Shown: positions 26,791-36,750, counted from the stretch's first letter. The stretch is 64,000 nucleotides of DNA from Leptolyngbyaceae cyanobacterium RM1_1_2 (GCA_012032345.1 JAAUQI010000007.1:1-64000); one strand, 5' to 3'. The notes: generated by a model not told the origin, from the sequence alone. Numbers and translations: made by a program.

Positions 26791-27693
26791 TCAGTAGAGC
26801 GATTCAACGTACTCCACCTGAGAGCGGCCTACAGGCGATCGCAACGCCGTTTTTGGGGCAGCTTCTGAGGCAGGCGCTTGAGCCACCTTTGCGGTAGCCT
26901 CTAGCTGCAGCAGCGGGGCACCCTCGCTGAGCTGAGGCGGTGTTCTTGAAAGCGCCTGCAATCCCGCTCGTAGGGCATTGCGGACGATAGGATCGCTTTC
27001 TTGCACCAGCAGCACCCGGAAGCAGTCAATAATTTGCGATCGCACTGAAATCGAGAGCTGAGACAGGTAAAGCGCCTGCACCGAAGCCTGCTCGACCCAG
27101 TGCAGGATTTGCTGCACAGCCACCAGTCGCCGCAGCGGATCGCTTTGAGTAAGCTGGGCTAAAAGCTGATTGAGATCGGAGTTTTGAGCTAACTTTTGAC
27201 TAGAATCAGAAGCTTTGAACTGCAACAGCAGCAGAGCCAGCGTCGCCAAACTCAAAGCCGTTGGCGTCAGCAGCCCCAAGGCCAGCCAGGGATTATCTAC
27301 CGCCGCCCACAGTGACAGCAGGCCGTAAGTTCCGGCTGTCACGGTCAAGCCGCCTGCCGCCGTCATTACGGCAGGGCGCTGAAGCTGCGACCACAGCCTT
27401 TCACAGCTCTGCTCAACCAGCCGCCAGTGAGCCTCATCAGCCAGCCAGCTTGCTAGCCGCACAGAGCCAACCCCTGCTGACATTGCCACCAACAGCCGCC
27501 AGTTGAGCGTAGCCACTACAAACCCGGTCAGCCCCAGCAGCCAAAGCGTGTGTTCAGAACTGCGGTTAATTTGTGCCAGCCGCGATCGCTGCTTCAAATT
27601 TCCCCCAAAATTTTCTTTTAGGCTTTGATTGAGCTTGTTTGCAGCGCTCTCAACGGCTGTCAGCATCTCCTGCCAGGAGGTTTCTAATGCCAC
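26791..27693 (-). CDS. Membrane protein with helical (HEAT-like) C-terminal half, function unknown
   Basis: A 300-aa protein I cannot assign. Four hydrophobic segments (about residues 49-80 and 108-158) make a membrane core; TLWLLGLTGFVVATLNWRLLVA and TPTALSLATLALLLL are typical. The soluble part (165-260) has short helical repeats such as DPLRRLVAVQQILHWVE and SDPIVRNALRAGLQAL, reminiscent of armadillo/HEAT folds. The tail is Ala/Pro-rich and ends QVEYVESLY. It lies 84 bp upstream of thyX's start on the same strand order. Confidence 0.75.
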   Translation of the reverse strand: MALETSWQEMLTAVESAANKLNQSLKENFGGNLKQRSRLAQINRSSEHTLWLLGLTGFVVATLNWRLLVAMSAGVGSVRLASWLADEAHWRLVEQSCERLWSQLQRPAVMTAAGGLTVTAGTYGLLSLWAAVDNPWLALGLLTPTALSLATLALLLLQFKASDSSQKLAQNSDLNQLLAQLTQSDPLRRLVAVQQILHWVEQASVQALYLSQLSISVRSQIIDCFRVLLVQESDPIVRNALRAGLQALSRTPPQLSEGAPLLQLEATAKVAQAPASEAAPKTALRSPVGRSQVEYVESLY

Positions 27694-27785
27694 CTTGACT
27701 CCCTAAATCAATCTGTCTTCTCTAGTCTATGGCAAGTTATCCGTTCGTTGCCGCTACTGGTTGAGCGATCGCCCTCGTGACTCGT

Positions 27786-28865
27786 TTAGTAGCCGATCAG
27801 CTGTCTGACCTGCTGTGCCGTAGCCGGGGCTAAAAGTACGCCGTTGCGGTAGTGTCCGGTGGCCAAGATAATGCGGCTGGGGCTTATCTGCTCGATAACG
27901 GGGGCCGGACGCCCCTGAGGTCGAGGGCGCAGACCTGACCAGGTTTGCAAAACTTTGCTCTGAGCCAGAGCCGGACAGTAGGCGATCGCTCCCTGTAAGA
28001 CTGCACTCAGCCGTTCTGCTTCTGGCTTTAGCTCATCATCAGTCGCTGCCGGAAATTCTACAGTCGCTCCCACCCAGTACTGATCGCCGCCCAGGGGTAC
28101 GAGGTGAATATCGCGGCCATTGATCACGGGCTGAAAGCCGGGATCGCCCAAACTTGTCTCAGCTTGAAGCCGAATAGCCTGACCTAAAACCGGCATCAGC
28201 GCCAAAGTTTGACCTGCGAGGTAGCTAGAACCCAGTCCGGCTGAGACCACGACCCAGTCTGCCGCGATCGCACCTGTGGTTGTTTGGATCTGGAGGCAAC
28301 TGTGTACATCAGCAGGGGCGATCGCCTGTACCTCACAGCCAAACTTAAAGGTGACACCCCTAATTCGGGACGCCTCTACCAGCGCCAGCGTTAGCGCAGT
28401 AGGGTCTATCTGGCGATCGCGGGGGGAATAAACAGCAGCTTGAACAGCTTCTATATTCAGCGCCGTACAGTTAGCTTTGACCTGCTGTGGTGACCAGATC
28501 TCCAGAGGCCAGCCTTGGGCCTGACGTATCTGCTGTAGCTGCTCCCATTTAGCAACCTCTTCAGCACCAAAACACAAGCTCACAATCCCCTGCTGATTGT
28601 AGAGAATGGGTTTGCCCGTCAGCCGCTCCAGCTCCGGGATTAGGGTTTCGTAGCGCCTCAGACTGGCCTCCCGGAGCTGCCAGGAGCGGCCTTTGACCTT
28701 ATGGCTGATGATTCCCATCAGCACTCCCAGTGCCGCCCCAGTTGCCCCCCGAGCTGGCGGCTGGCGATCGCAGACCCAGACCTCTAGCTGCGGCACCTGA
28801 CTCAGCTCATAGGCAATCGTGGCCCCTACCACACCACACCCGATAACAATGACTCGCGCTTTCAC
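27786..28865 (-). CDS. FAD-dependent amino-acid oxidase-like protein (ThiO/glycine-oxidase type)
   Basis: A D-amino-acid-oxidase-superfamily flavoprotein of 359 aa. The Rossmann FAD motif VIVIGCGVVGATIAYEL is at the N terminus and ARGATGAALGVLMG follows the acidic strand end. The C terminus has GLRPRPQGRPAPVIE and ILATGHYRNGVLLAPATA, typical of ThiO/glycine oxidase. In many cyanobacteria ThiO is fused to ThiG; here it stands alone, so a thiamin role is possible but unproven. It is five bases downstream of psbQ and probably co-transcribed. Confidence 0.85.
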   Translation of the reverse strand: MKARVIVIGCGVVGATIAYELSQVPQLEVWVCDRQPPARGATGAALGVLMGIISHKVKGRSWQLREASLRRYETLIPELERLTGKPILYNQQGIVSLCFGAEEVAKWEQLQQIRQAQGWPLEIWSPQQVKANCTALNIEAVQAAVYSPRDRQIDPTALTLALVEASRIRGVTFKFGCEVQAIAPADVHSCLQIQTTTGAIAADWVVVSAGLGSSYLAGQTLALMPVLGQAIRLQAETSLGDPGFQPVINGRDIHLVPLGGDQYWVGATVEFPAATDDELKPEAERLSAVLQGAIAYCPALAQSKVLQTWSGLRPRPQGRPAPVIEQISPSRIILATGHYRNGVLLAPATAQQVRQLIGY

Positions 28866-28870
28866 GATGG

Positions 28871-29314
28871 CTAAGGCTGTGGCAGCAGATCTAGGAAGGC
28901 ATCGAAGTCTGCTAAGGCTTCTTGATACTGGCGTTTGGCTATAGAAGTATTGCGAGCGACTGCGGCTTCGTCGATGGCGACGAGATGGTTATACAAATCT
29001 TTAGCTAGGTCGTTGGCTTTGGCTTGATCCTGCGGCAGTAGCTGCCGCGATAGGCGGCTTAGGCGCGATCGCAGCTCCCCCAAAGGCCCATGAACAAAAG
29101 ACTGTACATTGACCCAGTCTTGAGCTTGAATGTAGGCTTTGAGTTCTGGAATGCGCTCTCGTAAGGCCACTACGCGGGGGCTATATGCCTGAATTTGCTC
29201 GACCTGGACGGGGCTGTAAGTGGGTGGGGCAGCCTCCTTGGCCGAGCTACAGCCAACAACCAGCACTGCGATCGCGGCGACCACCAAGCTGAGCCATGAC
29301 CGATACCGTGTCAT
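28871..29314 (-). CDS. psbQ: Photosystem II lipoprotein PsbQ (CyanoQ)
   Basis: Lumen-side extrinsic subunit stabilising the oxygen-evolving complex. From ATG 29314 the protein is 147 aa with a lipoprotein signal peptide ending in lipobox VVGC (Cys22). The mature part is a four-helix bundle (VEQIQAYSPRVVALRERIPEL, DWVNVQSFVHGPLGELRSRL, KDLYNHLVAIDEAA), with the CyanoQ pattern. An upstream in-frame ATG at 29371 overlaps the promoter -35 box and is unlikely. It heads an operon with the ThiO-like gene. Confidence 0.92.
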   Translation of the reverse strand: MTRYRSWLSLVVAAIAVLVVGCSSAKEAAPPTYSPVQVEQIQAYSPRVVALRERIPELKAYIQAQDWVNVQSFVHGPLGELRSRLSRLSRQLLPQDQAKANDLAKDLYNHLVAIDEAAVARNTSIAKRQYQEALADFDAFLDLLPQP

Positions 29315-29342
29315 AAACTTTCTTGCTCCTAGTACACTCGTA

Positions 29343-29371
29343 TCCATAATAAAAAACAAAATTCCTGTCAA
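29343..29371 (-). promoter_or_regulatory. psbQ promoter
   Basis: Minus-strand TTGACA (29371-29366, perfect consensus), a 17-bp T-rich spacer and TATGGA (29348-29343, weak -10). It lies about 30 bp from the chosen psbQ start, which would leave a short leader. Confidence 0.5.
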
Positions 29372-29427
29372 AAAAATAGCTTGAGCCTGACCTTACCCTA
29401 AGGTTAGAACTTATTTTTCCGTCAGCT

Positions 29428-30540
29428 ATGGATATTTGCTATCTGCATTTCTATATCGAAAATGCGATCGCTTGGAGACAGTGGTTTTCAGAGCGGCTCA
29501 GGTTTCAGGCAGTAGCGTCCCAGTCAGACTATGCGACTCAGACAGAAGTCTTGCAAAACGGCGGTGTTAGAGTCGTGCTTTCCTCACCCCAAACTTCAGC
29601 CAGCCCGGTAGCTCACTATTTGCAGCAGCATCCGCCTGGGGTTGCAGGCATTGCGTTTTGGGTTCAGCAGCTAGAAACGGTCGTCGCTCAGGCGCTAGCG
29701 GCAGGGTCACAACTGCTGCAGCCCATAACTACTGATCCCCAACGGCCAGATCTGCGCTGGTGCCAGATTCAAGGCTGGGGGCATCTCCAGCACACGCTCA
29801 TAGAATCATCTAGAGAATCACGGGCAGAACTCGTACCCGTGCCGCTCTTGAGTGCTGAATCACACTGGCAGTTTTTGAGGCGATATGGGCAAACTTCTCC
29901 AGCACAAGATTTTCTGGCAATCGATCATGTCGTACTCAACGTAGCCGCAGGCCAGCTGGCTCAGGCCGCTGACTGGTACGAATCAGCACTGGGCTTTAGT
30001 CGCAAACAGATGTTTAGCATTCAGACAGCTTATTCTGGCCTGTGCAGCCAAGTCATGGTGCATCCCCAGGGCACTGCTCAAATGCCCATCAACGAACCCA
30101 CCTCCAGTAATTCTCAAATTCAGGAGTTCCTGAATTACAACCAGGGCGCGGGCATTCAGCACGCCGCTTTGCGCACGGCAGATATTGTTCAGGCAGTCAG
30201 CACCTTTAGGCAAAGAGGAGTTCGCTTCATTTCGGTGCCGCTCACCTACTATCAGCAGCTCGCTCAGCGATTTGACGCAGTGCCTGTCGTGATTGATGAG
30301 CAAGCGATCGCCCGGCAGCAAATCTTAGTAGACTGGTCGCCCACCTATCCCCAGGCGCTGCTGCTGCAAACTTTTACAGAGCCGATCTTTGCCGAACCCA
30401 CGTTCTTTTTTGAAATCATTGAGCGCCAGCCCTATGAGGTTGCCGGCCAGCAGCGGCTGGTAGAAGGGTTTGGAGAAGGAAACTTTCAGGCTCTGTTTGA
30501 GGCCATTGAGCGAGAGCAGCAAAAGCGAGGAAGTCTGTGA
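29428..30540 (+). CDS. hppD: 4-hydroxyphenylpyruvate dioxygenase
   Basis: Makes homogentisate, the head group for tocopherol in cyanobacteria. Non-haem iron ligands are His167 (AIDHVVLNV), His245 (GIQHAALRT) and Glu329 (FFFEIIER). Two vicinal-oxygen-chelate halves are seen; the C-terminal one is catalytic. NEPTSSNSQIQEFLNYNQG is a hallmark substrate-pocket motif. Length 370 aa is normal. The HAD gene lies downstream on the same strand, 61 bp after the stop. Confidence 0.95.
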   Translation: MDICYLHFYIENAIAWRQWFSERLRFQAVASQSDYATQTEVLQNGGVRVVLSSPQTSASPVAHYLQQHPPGVAGIAFWVQQLETVVAQALAAGSQLLQPITTDPQRPDLRWCQIQGWGHLQHTLIESSRESRAELVPVPLLSAESHWQFLRRYGQTSPAQDFLAIDHVVLNVAAGQLAQAADWYESALGFSRKQMFSIQTAYSGLCSQVMVHPQGTAQMPINEPTSSNSQIQEFLNYNQGAGIQHAALRTADIVQAVSTFRQRGVRFISVPLTYYQQLAQRFDAVPVVIDEQAIARQQILVDWSPTYPQALLLQTFTEPIFAEPTFFFEIIERQPYEVAGQQRLVEGFGEGNFQALFEAIEREQQKRGSL

Positions 30541-30601
30541 AGCTATGGTAAAGGCGATGACATGCGATAGCCTGTAATAAAAGTTAATGCTGTGCAAATC
30601 T

Positions 30602-31309
30602 ATGCTACGCATCATCACTGATTTTGATGGGCCGATTATGGACGTTTCTCAGCGGTATTACCGCGTCTATCAGTACTGCCTAGAAACAGTTCAAGCGCCC
30701 CATCAAATAGTTCAACCGCTCAGCGAGTCTGAGTTTTGGCACTGTAAGCGCTCTCAAGTGCCTGAGCGAGAGATTGGCCATCGCTCGGGTTTAGATGTCG
30801 AACAGGCCAAAGCCTTCGCCCGACTGCGGCGAAAAACCATTCATACGCTGCCCTATCTAGTCTACGACCGGCCTGTGTCAAGTGCGATCGCGGCTCTAGA
30901 GCGGATTCAGTCAGCCCAGATTGATTTAGTCGTAATGACCATGCGCCGCGCCCAAGAGCTGGAAGCTGTTCTAGAACAGCACGATTTAAGCCGATTTTTT
31001 CCGCCAGACAGGCGATACTGCCTCAGCAATGACTACATCAAACAAGCTGACGTGACCGATAAGCCGCTGCTAATGCAGCAGGCCCTCTCAGAACTGCCCC
31101 CCGCAGCTAGCACCTGGATGATCGGCGACACCGAAGCCGACATTTTGGCGGCCCAGCAGCACAGTCTGCCTGCGATCGCAGTCCTGAGCGGCATTCGCAA
31201 CCGCGATCGCTTGGCTATGCACCAGCCGACTCTAATCCTGCCCGACCTCAGCGCCGCTGTTGATTTGATTTTGCAGCGGGCACTGCCCACTACTGCGGTC
31301 TGCCCTTGA
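30602..31309 (+). CDS. HAD-superfamily hydrolase
   Basis: A phosphatase-like protein of 235 aa from ATG 30602 (MLRIITDFDGPIMDVS; HAD motif I with Asp nucleophile in DFDGP). Motif II may be VVMTMR, and motifs III/IV are WMIGDTEADILAAQ followed by AIAVLSG. The helical cap lies between. Substrate unknown. An ATG at 30587 would add five residues. It may be co-expressed with hppD. Confidence 0.85.
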   Translation: MLRIITDFDGPIMDVSQRYYRVYQYCLETVQAPHQIVQPLSESEFWHCKRSQVPEREIGHRSGLDVEQAKAFARLRRKTIHTLPYLVYDRPVSSAIAALERIQSAQIDLVVMTMRRAQELEAVLEQHDLSRFFPPDRRYCLSNDYIKQADVTDKPLLMQQALSELPPAASTWMIGDTEADILAAQQHSLPAIAVLSGIRNRDRLAMHQPTLILPDLSAAVDLILQRALPTTAVCP

Positions 31310-31342
31310 ACAAAAGACTTCTGGGAGATCGTAACCGACGAC

Positions 31343-31951
31343 TCAGCGCAAAAAGCTGCTAACCAGCCAGAGCACCAAGAATGTAACTAGAGCACCAATC
31401 GCTTCTGGACTGGCAAATTCAAGCTCTGCACCCTGAGGAATCAGAAGCTGTCCGGCAGTTAGACCAAGCGTCACGCCGATTACTAACCCCAAGAGGGTCA
31501 GTAAAACCGAGCGCCAAAGCTTGTGCTCCTTACGGTTTAGGAAATAGATGCTGCAGGCGACCCCTAGAGCTAAAGCCAAAGCTGGCCCGTAGAAGCCCGC
31601 TAATGCTAGCAGACCAAAAATGCCCGCTGGCTGCAAGACATCTTTGCGCTCAGGAGTATCCAGTAGCTGATTGAGCCAAGCCGCACTGGGCCGAGACGCG
31701 ACAGGCGGCGATTCCGGGGCTGGCTCTGGTGATTTTTCAGCAAATCGAATCCGATCGGGCACCTTAATTTTGCCTTCCTGTCGCAGCCGCAGCCGCTCCA
31801 TCAAGATGGCATCATAGGCAGTTTCGATCGCTTCCATTTCCTTGTGATCGCCTAGACACGCCTCCAGTAGGCGATCTCGTGCTGACTGAATTTCCTCAAA
31901 AGAGGCAGCTTCAGTAACTCCTAACATCTCGTATGAACTCCGATCGCTCAT
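31343..31951 (-). CDS. CPP1-like (DUF3353) J-like membrane protein
   Basis: A 202-aa protein of the CPP1/DUF3353 family. In plants CPP1 stabilises the chlorophyll-synthesis enzyme POR. The N terminus is a degenerate J-domain (YEMLGVTEAASFEEIQSARDRL) without the HPD motif. A basic/Pro-rich linker follows, then three to four hydrophobic segments (PAGIFGLLALAGFYGPALALALGV, VLLTLLGLVIGVTLGLTAG, AIGALVTFLVLWLVSSFLR). No close operon partner. Confidence 0.88.
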   Translation of the reverse strand: MSDRSSYEMLGVTEAASFEEIQSARDRLLEACLGDHKEMEAIETAYDAILMERLRLRQEGKIKVPDRIRFAEKSPEPAPESPPVASRPSAAWLNQLLDTPERKDVLQPAGIFGLLALAGFYGPALALALGVACSIYFLNRKEHKLWRSVLLTLLGLVIGVTLGLTAGQLLIPQGAELEFASPEAIGALVTFLVLWLVSSFLR

Positions 31952-32355
31952 CTGAGAACCTCCGAGAGACCCCGCATATTATAAAAAATGACACGACAGG
32001 AACAGGGCCTAAAGCAATCAAGATCTATGACCCCTTTAATTTGCCCCTAGCCATCAGTGTAGCGAGGGAGTCGCTAAATCGAAAGCTTAGCTGTAATAAA
32101 GCTGTAGATTAATTGTAAAGACAGCCTACTAGAGGATGGAATTTTACCCAGTTTTAGTTTTTTCCTTCAAGAAAATTTCATCTATATTGAGAATTCAGTT
32201 AAATTGGCTATGAGGTTATGACAAGATTATAATTTTTTCGCTGAACTGGGCTGAAATCTGTGAAATAGGATTAGAGCGAGTTTTCGGATTAGCTGATCCG
32301 TAATAGATTGGCTGGTCTCCAATCGAGCACTGTGTATTCTTAATGCAAGGTTTTA
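31952..32355. other. AT-rich intergenic region between CPP1-like and regulator genes
   Basis: About 400 bases, distinctly AT-rich, between divergent genes. A likely promoter for the regulator is at 32204-32233; otherwise no gene or repeat is seen. Confidence 0.6.
32204..32233 (+). promoter_or_regulatory. Putative promoter of the OmpR-type regulator gene
   Basis: TTGGCT (32204-32209), an 18-bp spacer and a perfect TATAAT (32228-32233) precede the regulator start by about 120 bp, implying a long 5' leader. Confidence 0.45.
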
Positions 32356-33075
32356 ATGGTTATGGCCGCTGCCAAGATTCTTGTTGTTGATGACGATCCA
32401 GCAATTCGCAATCTCATCTATCGGTTTTTGTCAAAGCAGAATTATCAGATGGAAGCTGCTGAGGACGGCAAAGGTGCTTTAGCTGTCTTTGAGCAGTTCA
32501 ATCCAGATCTAGTAATCCTGGACGTAAATCTACCTGATGCCAATGGTTACGACCTTTGCAAAGAAATGCAGGCTCGCACCGGAGTCTTTATCTTGATGTT
32601 GACTAGCCGCACTGATGAGGCAGATAAAATTCGCGGCTTTAACCAGGGGGCCGATGACTATCTGACTAAGCCCTTCAGCCTGGGTGAACTAGAGGTCAGA
32701 GTAGGGGCTATTCTAAAGCGTCAGCGTCCGGTAACAGCGGCTGAACAGCAGCGCCTGACCTTCAATCAGCTGGCGATTGATCCTGTACGGCGGGAAGTCA
32801 CGCTAGCTGAAGATTTGGTACCGCTGACGGCGCTAGAGTTTGACCTGCTGCATTTCTTAGCAAGCCACCCCGGACGGGTCTGGCGGCGGACAGAGCTGAT
32901 TCAGAAAGTCTGGGACTATGAGTACGTGGGCGATCAGCGAGTTGTAGACGTTCATATTGGTCAAATTCGCAAAAAAATTGAAATCGATACGACACAGCCA
33001 GCGCTGATTCAAACTGTGCGCGGCGTTGGCTATAAGTTTGAACCCCCACAAGAGGCTGCTGAAGCAGCGTCTTAA
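32356..33075 (+). CDS. OmpR-family response regulator
   Basis: A DNA-binding two-component regulator of 239 aa. Receiver residues: acidic pair in ILVVDDDPAIRNLIY, phospho-acceptor Asp in DLVILDVNLPDANGYDLC, Thr/Ser in MLTSRTDEADK and Lys in DDYLTKPFSLGELEVRV. The winged-helix domain follows from about 140 (LTALEFDLLHFLASHPGRVW, VVDVHIGQIRKKIE, IQTVRGVGYKFE). No kinase is adjacent, so the partner is unknown. It converges with hetZ across a 26-bp gap. Confidence 0.94.
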   Translation: MVMAAAKILVVDDDPAIRNLIYRFLSKQNYQMEAAEDGKGALAVFEQFNPDLVILDVNLPDANGYDLCKEMQARTGVFILMLTSRTDEADKIRGFNQGADDYLTKPFSLGELEVRVGAILKRQRPVTAAEQQRLTFNQLAIDPVRREVTLAEDLVPLTALEFDLLHFLASHPGRVWRRTELIQKVWDYEYVGDQRVVDVHIGQIRKKIEIDTTQPALIQTVRGVGYKFEPPQEAAEAAS

Positions 33076-33101
33076 ACAGCGGTTGCCAAGCCCAAAGCTG
33101 T

Positions 33102-34426
33102 CTATGCCTGGTTGCGAAGCTTCCAGGCAGCGCTGATGAGCTGTCCCCAGCGACGGTTTAGCTGCTTGGGGGTGTAGTTGAGCAGTTTGGCGATCGCGGA
33201 TCGTCAAGCTGCTGGCTATCAGGGTCTTGGGCTTGCGCTTGTTTGAGGGCTAGTAGCTGCTGCTGCTGCGGATCAAGCTGCGCCTTAAAAGTCTCCCACT
33301 GATCTGCTGACAGACCGAAGCGGCGCTCTAAATCGGTACCCAACCATTGGTGTACCAGTTCCCACTCATGGAACTGAGCAAATTTTTCGACGTGGTACTT
33401 AAAGCGCTGCTGCAGATAGTCACGCTCACGCGGTGTCAGCCCCAGCACTTCGTCAATTTCGGCAGCGGCCATATCTTGCAGCCGCAGGGTCAGGTAGTCA
33501 ACGCAGTCTGTCTGCTTTTGCGCCTGTAAGTAGGCAATTAGCTCTTGAATCACCCGGTGGCGGATCACCTGCTCCGAGGGATCGATAGCTTCTGAGACCA
33601 TCTGCTGCCGGAGCTGCTGGATTGCAGGCGATCGCAGGGCATCTTCACCCGCTTCATCTCTGGTAGACTCCATTGCCTGTTCGATATCAACTGAAGTTTC
33701 GTTAGGCTGACGCTTGGCAAACGCCTGGGATCGCAAAATGATCAGCTGCTGATTGTTACAGCCGGGCAGAGAGATGCGGCGCTTGGCATACTGCTCAGTA
33801 AAGGCCATATACTCAGCTAGCTCCAGCCGAGTCCGAGGCTGATAGTCGGCTGGACAATCATTCTCACGACGAAAAGCCTTGAGAGACTCTACGTAAAAGC
33901 CCTGCATGAAATCTTCAAGCAGCGTATAGCGCCCCTGGAACCCTAATTGGGCCTGATTGGGTGCAATATACCGATAGGCGATCGCGCTCAGACGGCTGTG
34001 TAGCTCAACCCTACCCCGCCGGGAGCCGAGTCGGTAAAAGTCTAGACATTTGCGGATCCGGTGCTGAGCCAGAGATCGCTGCCAGCTAGCCACCTCACCA
34101 GAGGCTTGAATGCGGCGACTCTTTTCGCAGATACGCTCAACTTCAACAGCTATTCTATGGGCAATTTTAGCAGCCTGACTCGGTCGAACAGTCTGCTCCG
34201 ACTGTAGCTCGCCTTGAATGTAGACCACTAGGTCTGGATTAGGACTGTTGGAGGCTGAAGCAGCAGGCGCAGGGGCCAAGGAGCCAGTGTCGTGGCCAAC
34301 AGAGTAACCGATTTGGATAGGAGGCTGGGCAGATTTTCCGGTTTGGCACACATAAACAGCCTGAGAATGGGTGCCAACGGCGGCAGAAGTAATTTGAGAA
34401 TACATAGAAATTACCTGGTGATGCAC
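33102..34426 (-). CDS. hetZ: HetZ family protein, frameshifted near the C terminus
   Basis: HetZ is an early regulator of heterocyst differentiation in Anabaena, but homologues are widespread in non-heterocystous filamentous strains. Family segments are DLVVYIQGELQSEQTV, RIAVEVERICEKSRRIQ, IRKCLDFYRLGSRRGRVELHS and YVESLKAFRRENDC. As read, the frame ends at 33158 with an atypical tail (NCSTTPPSS). One added base at 33197-33198, next to a GCGATCGC, gives AIAKLLNYTPKQLNRRWGQ and LISAAWKLRNQA, the expected HetZ C terminus, ending at 33102. A read error is likeliest. An alternative start is ATG 34405. Confidence 0.88.
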
Positions 34427-34707
34427 GGCAAGCGCGTTAACAAGACTGCGAAGTAACCTGGTGCGGATACCCAGCCTGTGTTTGACACTCTCACTCTAGG
34501 CAATCTGCCTCGATCTTCAGGAACCGCATGTGTCACTATCCCAATCAACCGTCACATGACCTGTTGTGACAGTCTGCCGTTAGACTCGCTAGCCCCATAG
34601 GATTGCGGTGAATCCCTGTAGGGCTTTAGGGTACTGCGACTTACGCAAGAGTGTTACAAAACTTAACAATTTTGAGACGACTGTGCCAGTTGATGGGACG
34701 GTCTAGC

Positions 34708-35366
34708 CTAGCTATCGGCAGCAACGACTCCGCAGGCGAAGGCAGCTTCTGCCCCTAGGCCCTGCCGCGTCATCACCGGCTGCTCCGCCGTTAAATCTAG
34801 AATACTAGAAACCTGGTAGCCCATAGGCTGTTCATCGTCAATAATGATATCTACACGCCCTTCTAGGCGGTCAAACAGCTCGGCTTTGGCGCTGGGATCG
34901 CCAGCTACTTGGTCGCCATGACTCACTGACAAAGCCGAGGTAGAAACAATGGGGTTGCCAAGTGCCTGAATCAACGCCAAACAAATCGGGCAGTCTGGAA
35001 CGCGAATGCCCGTTGTGCGCCGTTTGGGACTCATGACCAAGCGCGGCACTAGCTTGGTAGTTGGCAGCAAAAAAGTGTAAGGCCCAGGAATCAGGCGTTT
35101 GATAATGCGGTAGGCGCTGTCGCTGACTCTGGCGTAGTCAGCAATGTTAGAGAGCGACGAGCAGAGAAAGTTAGCGGCTTATCGTTGCTCAACTGTTTGA
35201 GCTGTCTAACCCGCTCAATTGCTGTCTTAACATTAAGATCGCAGCCGATGGCGTAAACCGTATCTGTAGGGTAGAGGACAACCGCCCCCTGCCGGAGCGC
35301 ATCCCGGATTTTCTCAATTTTTCGGGCCTGAGGCGTTTGGGGATGGAGGTTATACAGGGTTGTCAT
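34708..35366 (-). CDS. tsaC: L-threonylcarbamoyladenylate synthase (TsaC/Sua5/YwlC), frameshifted
   Basis: Makes threonylcarbamoyl-AMP for the universal t6A37 tRNA modification. From ATG 35366 the frame reads MTTLYNLHPQTPQ, GAVVLYPTDTVYAIGCDL and RQLKQLSNDKPLTF, the canonical YrdC-fold N-terminal half. One base is missing at about 35165. Restoring it gives CSSLSNIADYARVSDSAYRI and IIKRLIPGPYTFLLPTT, which join the second half (RRTTGIRVPDCPICLALIQ, NPIVSTSALSVSHG). t6A is essential or nearly so in bacteria, so a real knockout is unlikely. Divergent from larC. Confidence 0.9.
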
Positions 35367-35449
35367 GCCAGTTCTAGAGGTGAACGCTACGCCAATCGGC
35401 CAGTCTGGTTCTATCATCGCGTTGCGATCGCGGCTCGCTCAAAGATTTT

Positions 35450-36750
35450 ATGAAAACGTTAGCCTATTGGGATTGCCCCACCGGAATTGCTGGAGATATG
35501 TGCCTAGGCGCTTTGGTGGATGCTGGGGTGCCGCTGAGCTATCTCAGCCAGCAGCTAGATCAGCTAGGGATAGCGGCAGAGTTTACGCTGCGGGCAGAAA
35601 GCGTTACCCGCCAGGGCCAAGCCGGGACGAAAGTTTGGGTTGACTTAAAGACAGCCCCTGGCCACAGCCATGCCCAGACTGCGGGGTCGCCAGCCCGCCA
35701 TCTGGCTGAAATTGAAGCTTTAATTCAGCAGGCGGCCCTGCCGGCCCAGGCGATCGCGTGGAGCTTAGCCATTTTTCGGCAGCTAGCCAAAGCTGAGGCA
35801 GCTGTTCACGGCGTTGATATCAGCCAGGTTCACTTTCACGAAGTCGGGGCCACCGATGCCATTGTTGATATTGTGGGTACCTGTCTGGGTCTGGACTGGC
35901 TCAAAATTGACGCGATCTACTGTTCGGCGCTGCCGACGGGGGGCGGGTTTGTCCGCGCTGCTCACGGTCAACTACCTGTGCCTGCCCCTGCCGTGCTGAA
36001 ACTCTTTGAGCTGAGTCAGGTGCCCCTCTATAGCAACGGCATTCAAACAGAGCTGGTCACCCCCACCGGAGCTGCAATCGCCACCACTTTAGCGACTAGC
36101 TTTGGGGCACCGCCGCCCATGCAGCTGCAGCGGGTGGGTTTGGGGGCCGGAGGCCGAGATTTGCCCATGCCCAATCTGCTGCGGCTGTGGGTGGGGGAAA
36201 CCAATACTGAGGCGGCACCAGCGCTCCAGCCCCAAACTGAAACCCAGACTAAAATTCAGAGCAAGTCGCAAACCCAGCGATCGCAGCCTTTGCCGGAGCG
36301 ATTGCAGAAACGGTGGTTGAACTGCAAACTCAGGTAGATGATCTCAGCCCCCAAGCCGTCGGCTTTTTGTTTGAGAGACTCTTGACGATCGGCGCTCTAG
36401 ATGTCTTCAGCCAGCCTGCGGGCATGAAAAAGTCTCGCCCCGGCCTTTTACTCACCGTGATTTGTTTGCCCAATCAGGTGGAAGCTTGCGAATCGATTTT
36501 GTTTGCCGAAACCACGACCCTAGGCATTCGTCGCAGCCTACAGGCCCGCGATCGCCTGCCGCGCACCCTGGAGGTGCTAGAAACCCCCTACGGCGCTATT
36601 CATGTCAAGGTAGCCCGCCATGCCCAGTCGGGGCAGTTGCTCAATGTTCAGCCGGAGTATGAAGACTGTGCTAAGGTCGCTCAGGCCCAGAAGCTGCCCT
36701 GGCAGGTGATTCATCAGCAGGTTTTACAGCAGTGGTACCGCAACGCTTAG
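35450..36750 (+). CDS. larC: LarC-family nickel-insertion protein, frameshifted
   Basis: LarC (DUF111) inserts nickel into the pincer cofactor of lactate racemase-type enzymes; cyanobacteria often carry larC without a linked larA. N-terminal signature: [21 protein letters not shown]; then [19 protein letters not shown] and [12 protein letters not shown]. The frame breaks at 36297-36298 where one G before GCGATTGC is missing; adding it gives [20 protein letters not shown] and continues as the C-terminal domain to 36750. In Lactobacillus larB-larC is naturally split by programmed frameshifting, so a natural event deserves thought, but here the shift follows the same pattern as the others. Confidence 0.85.
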
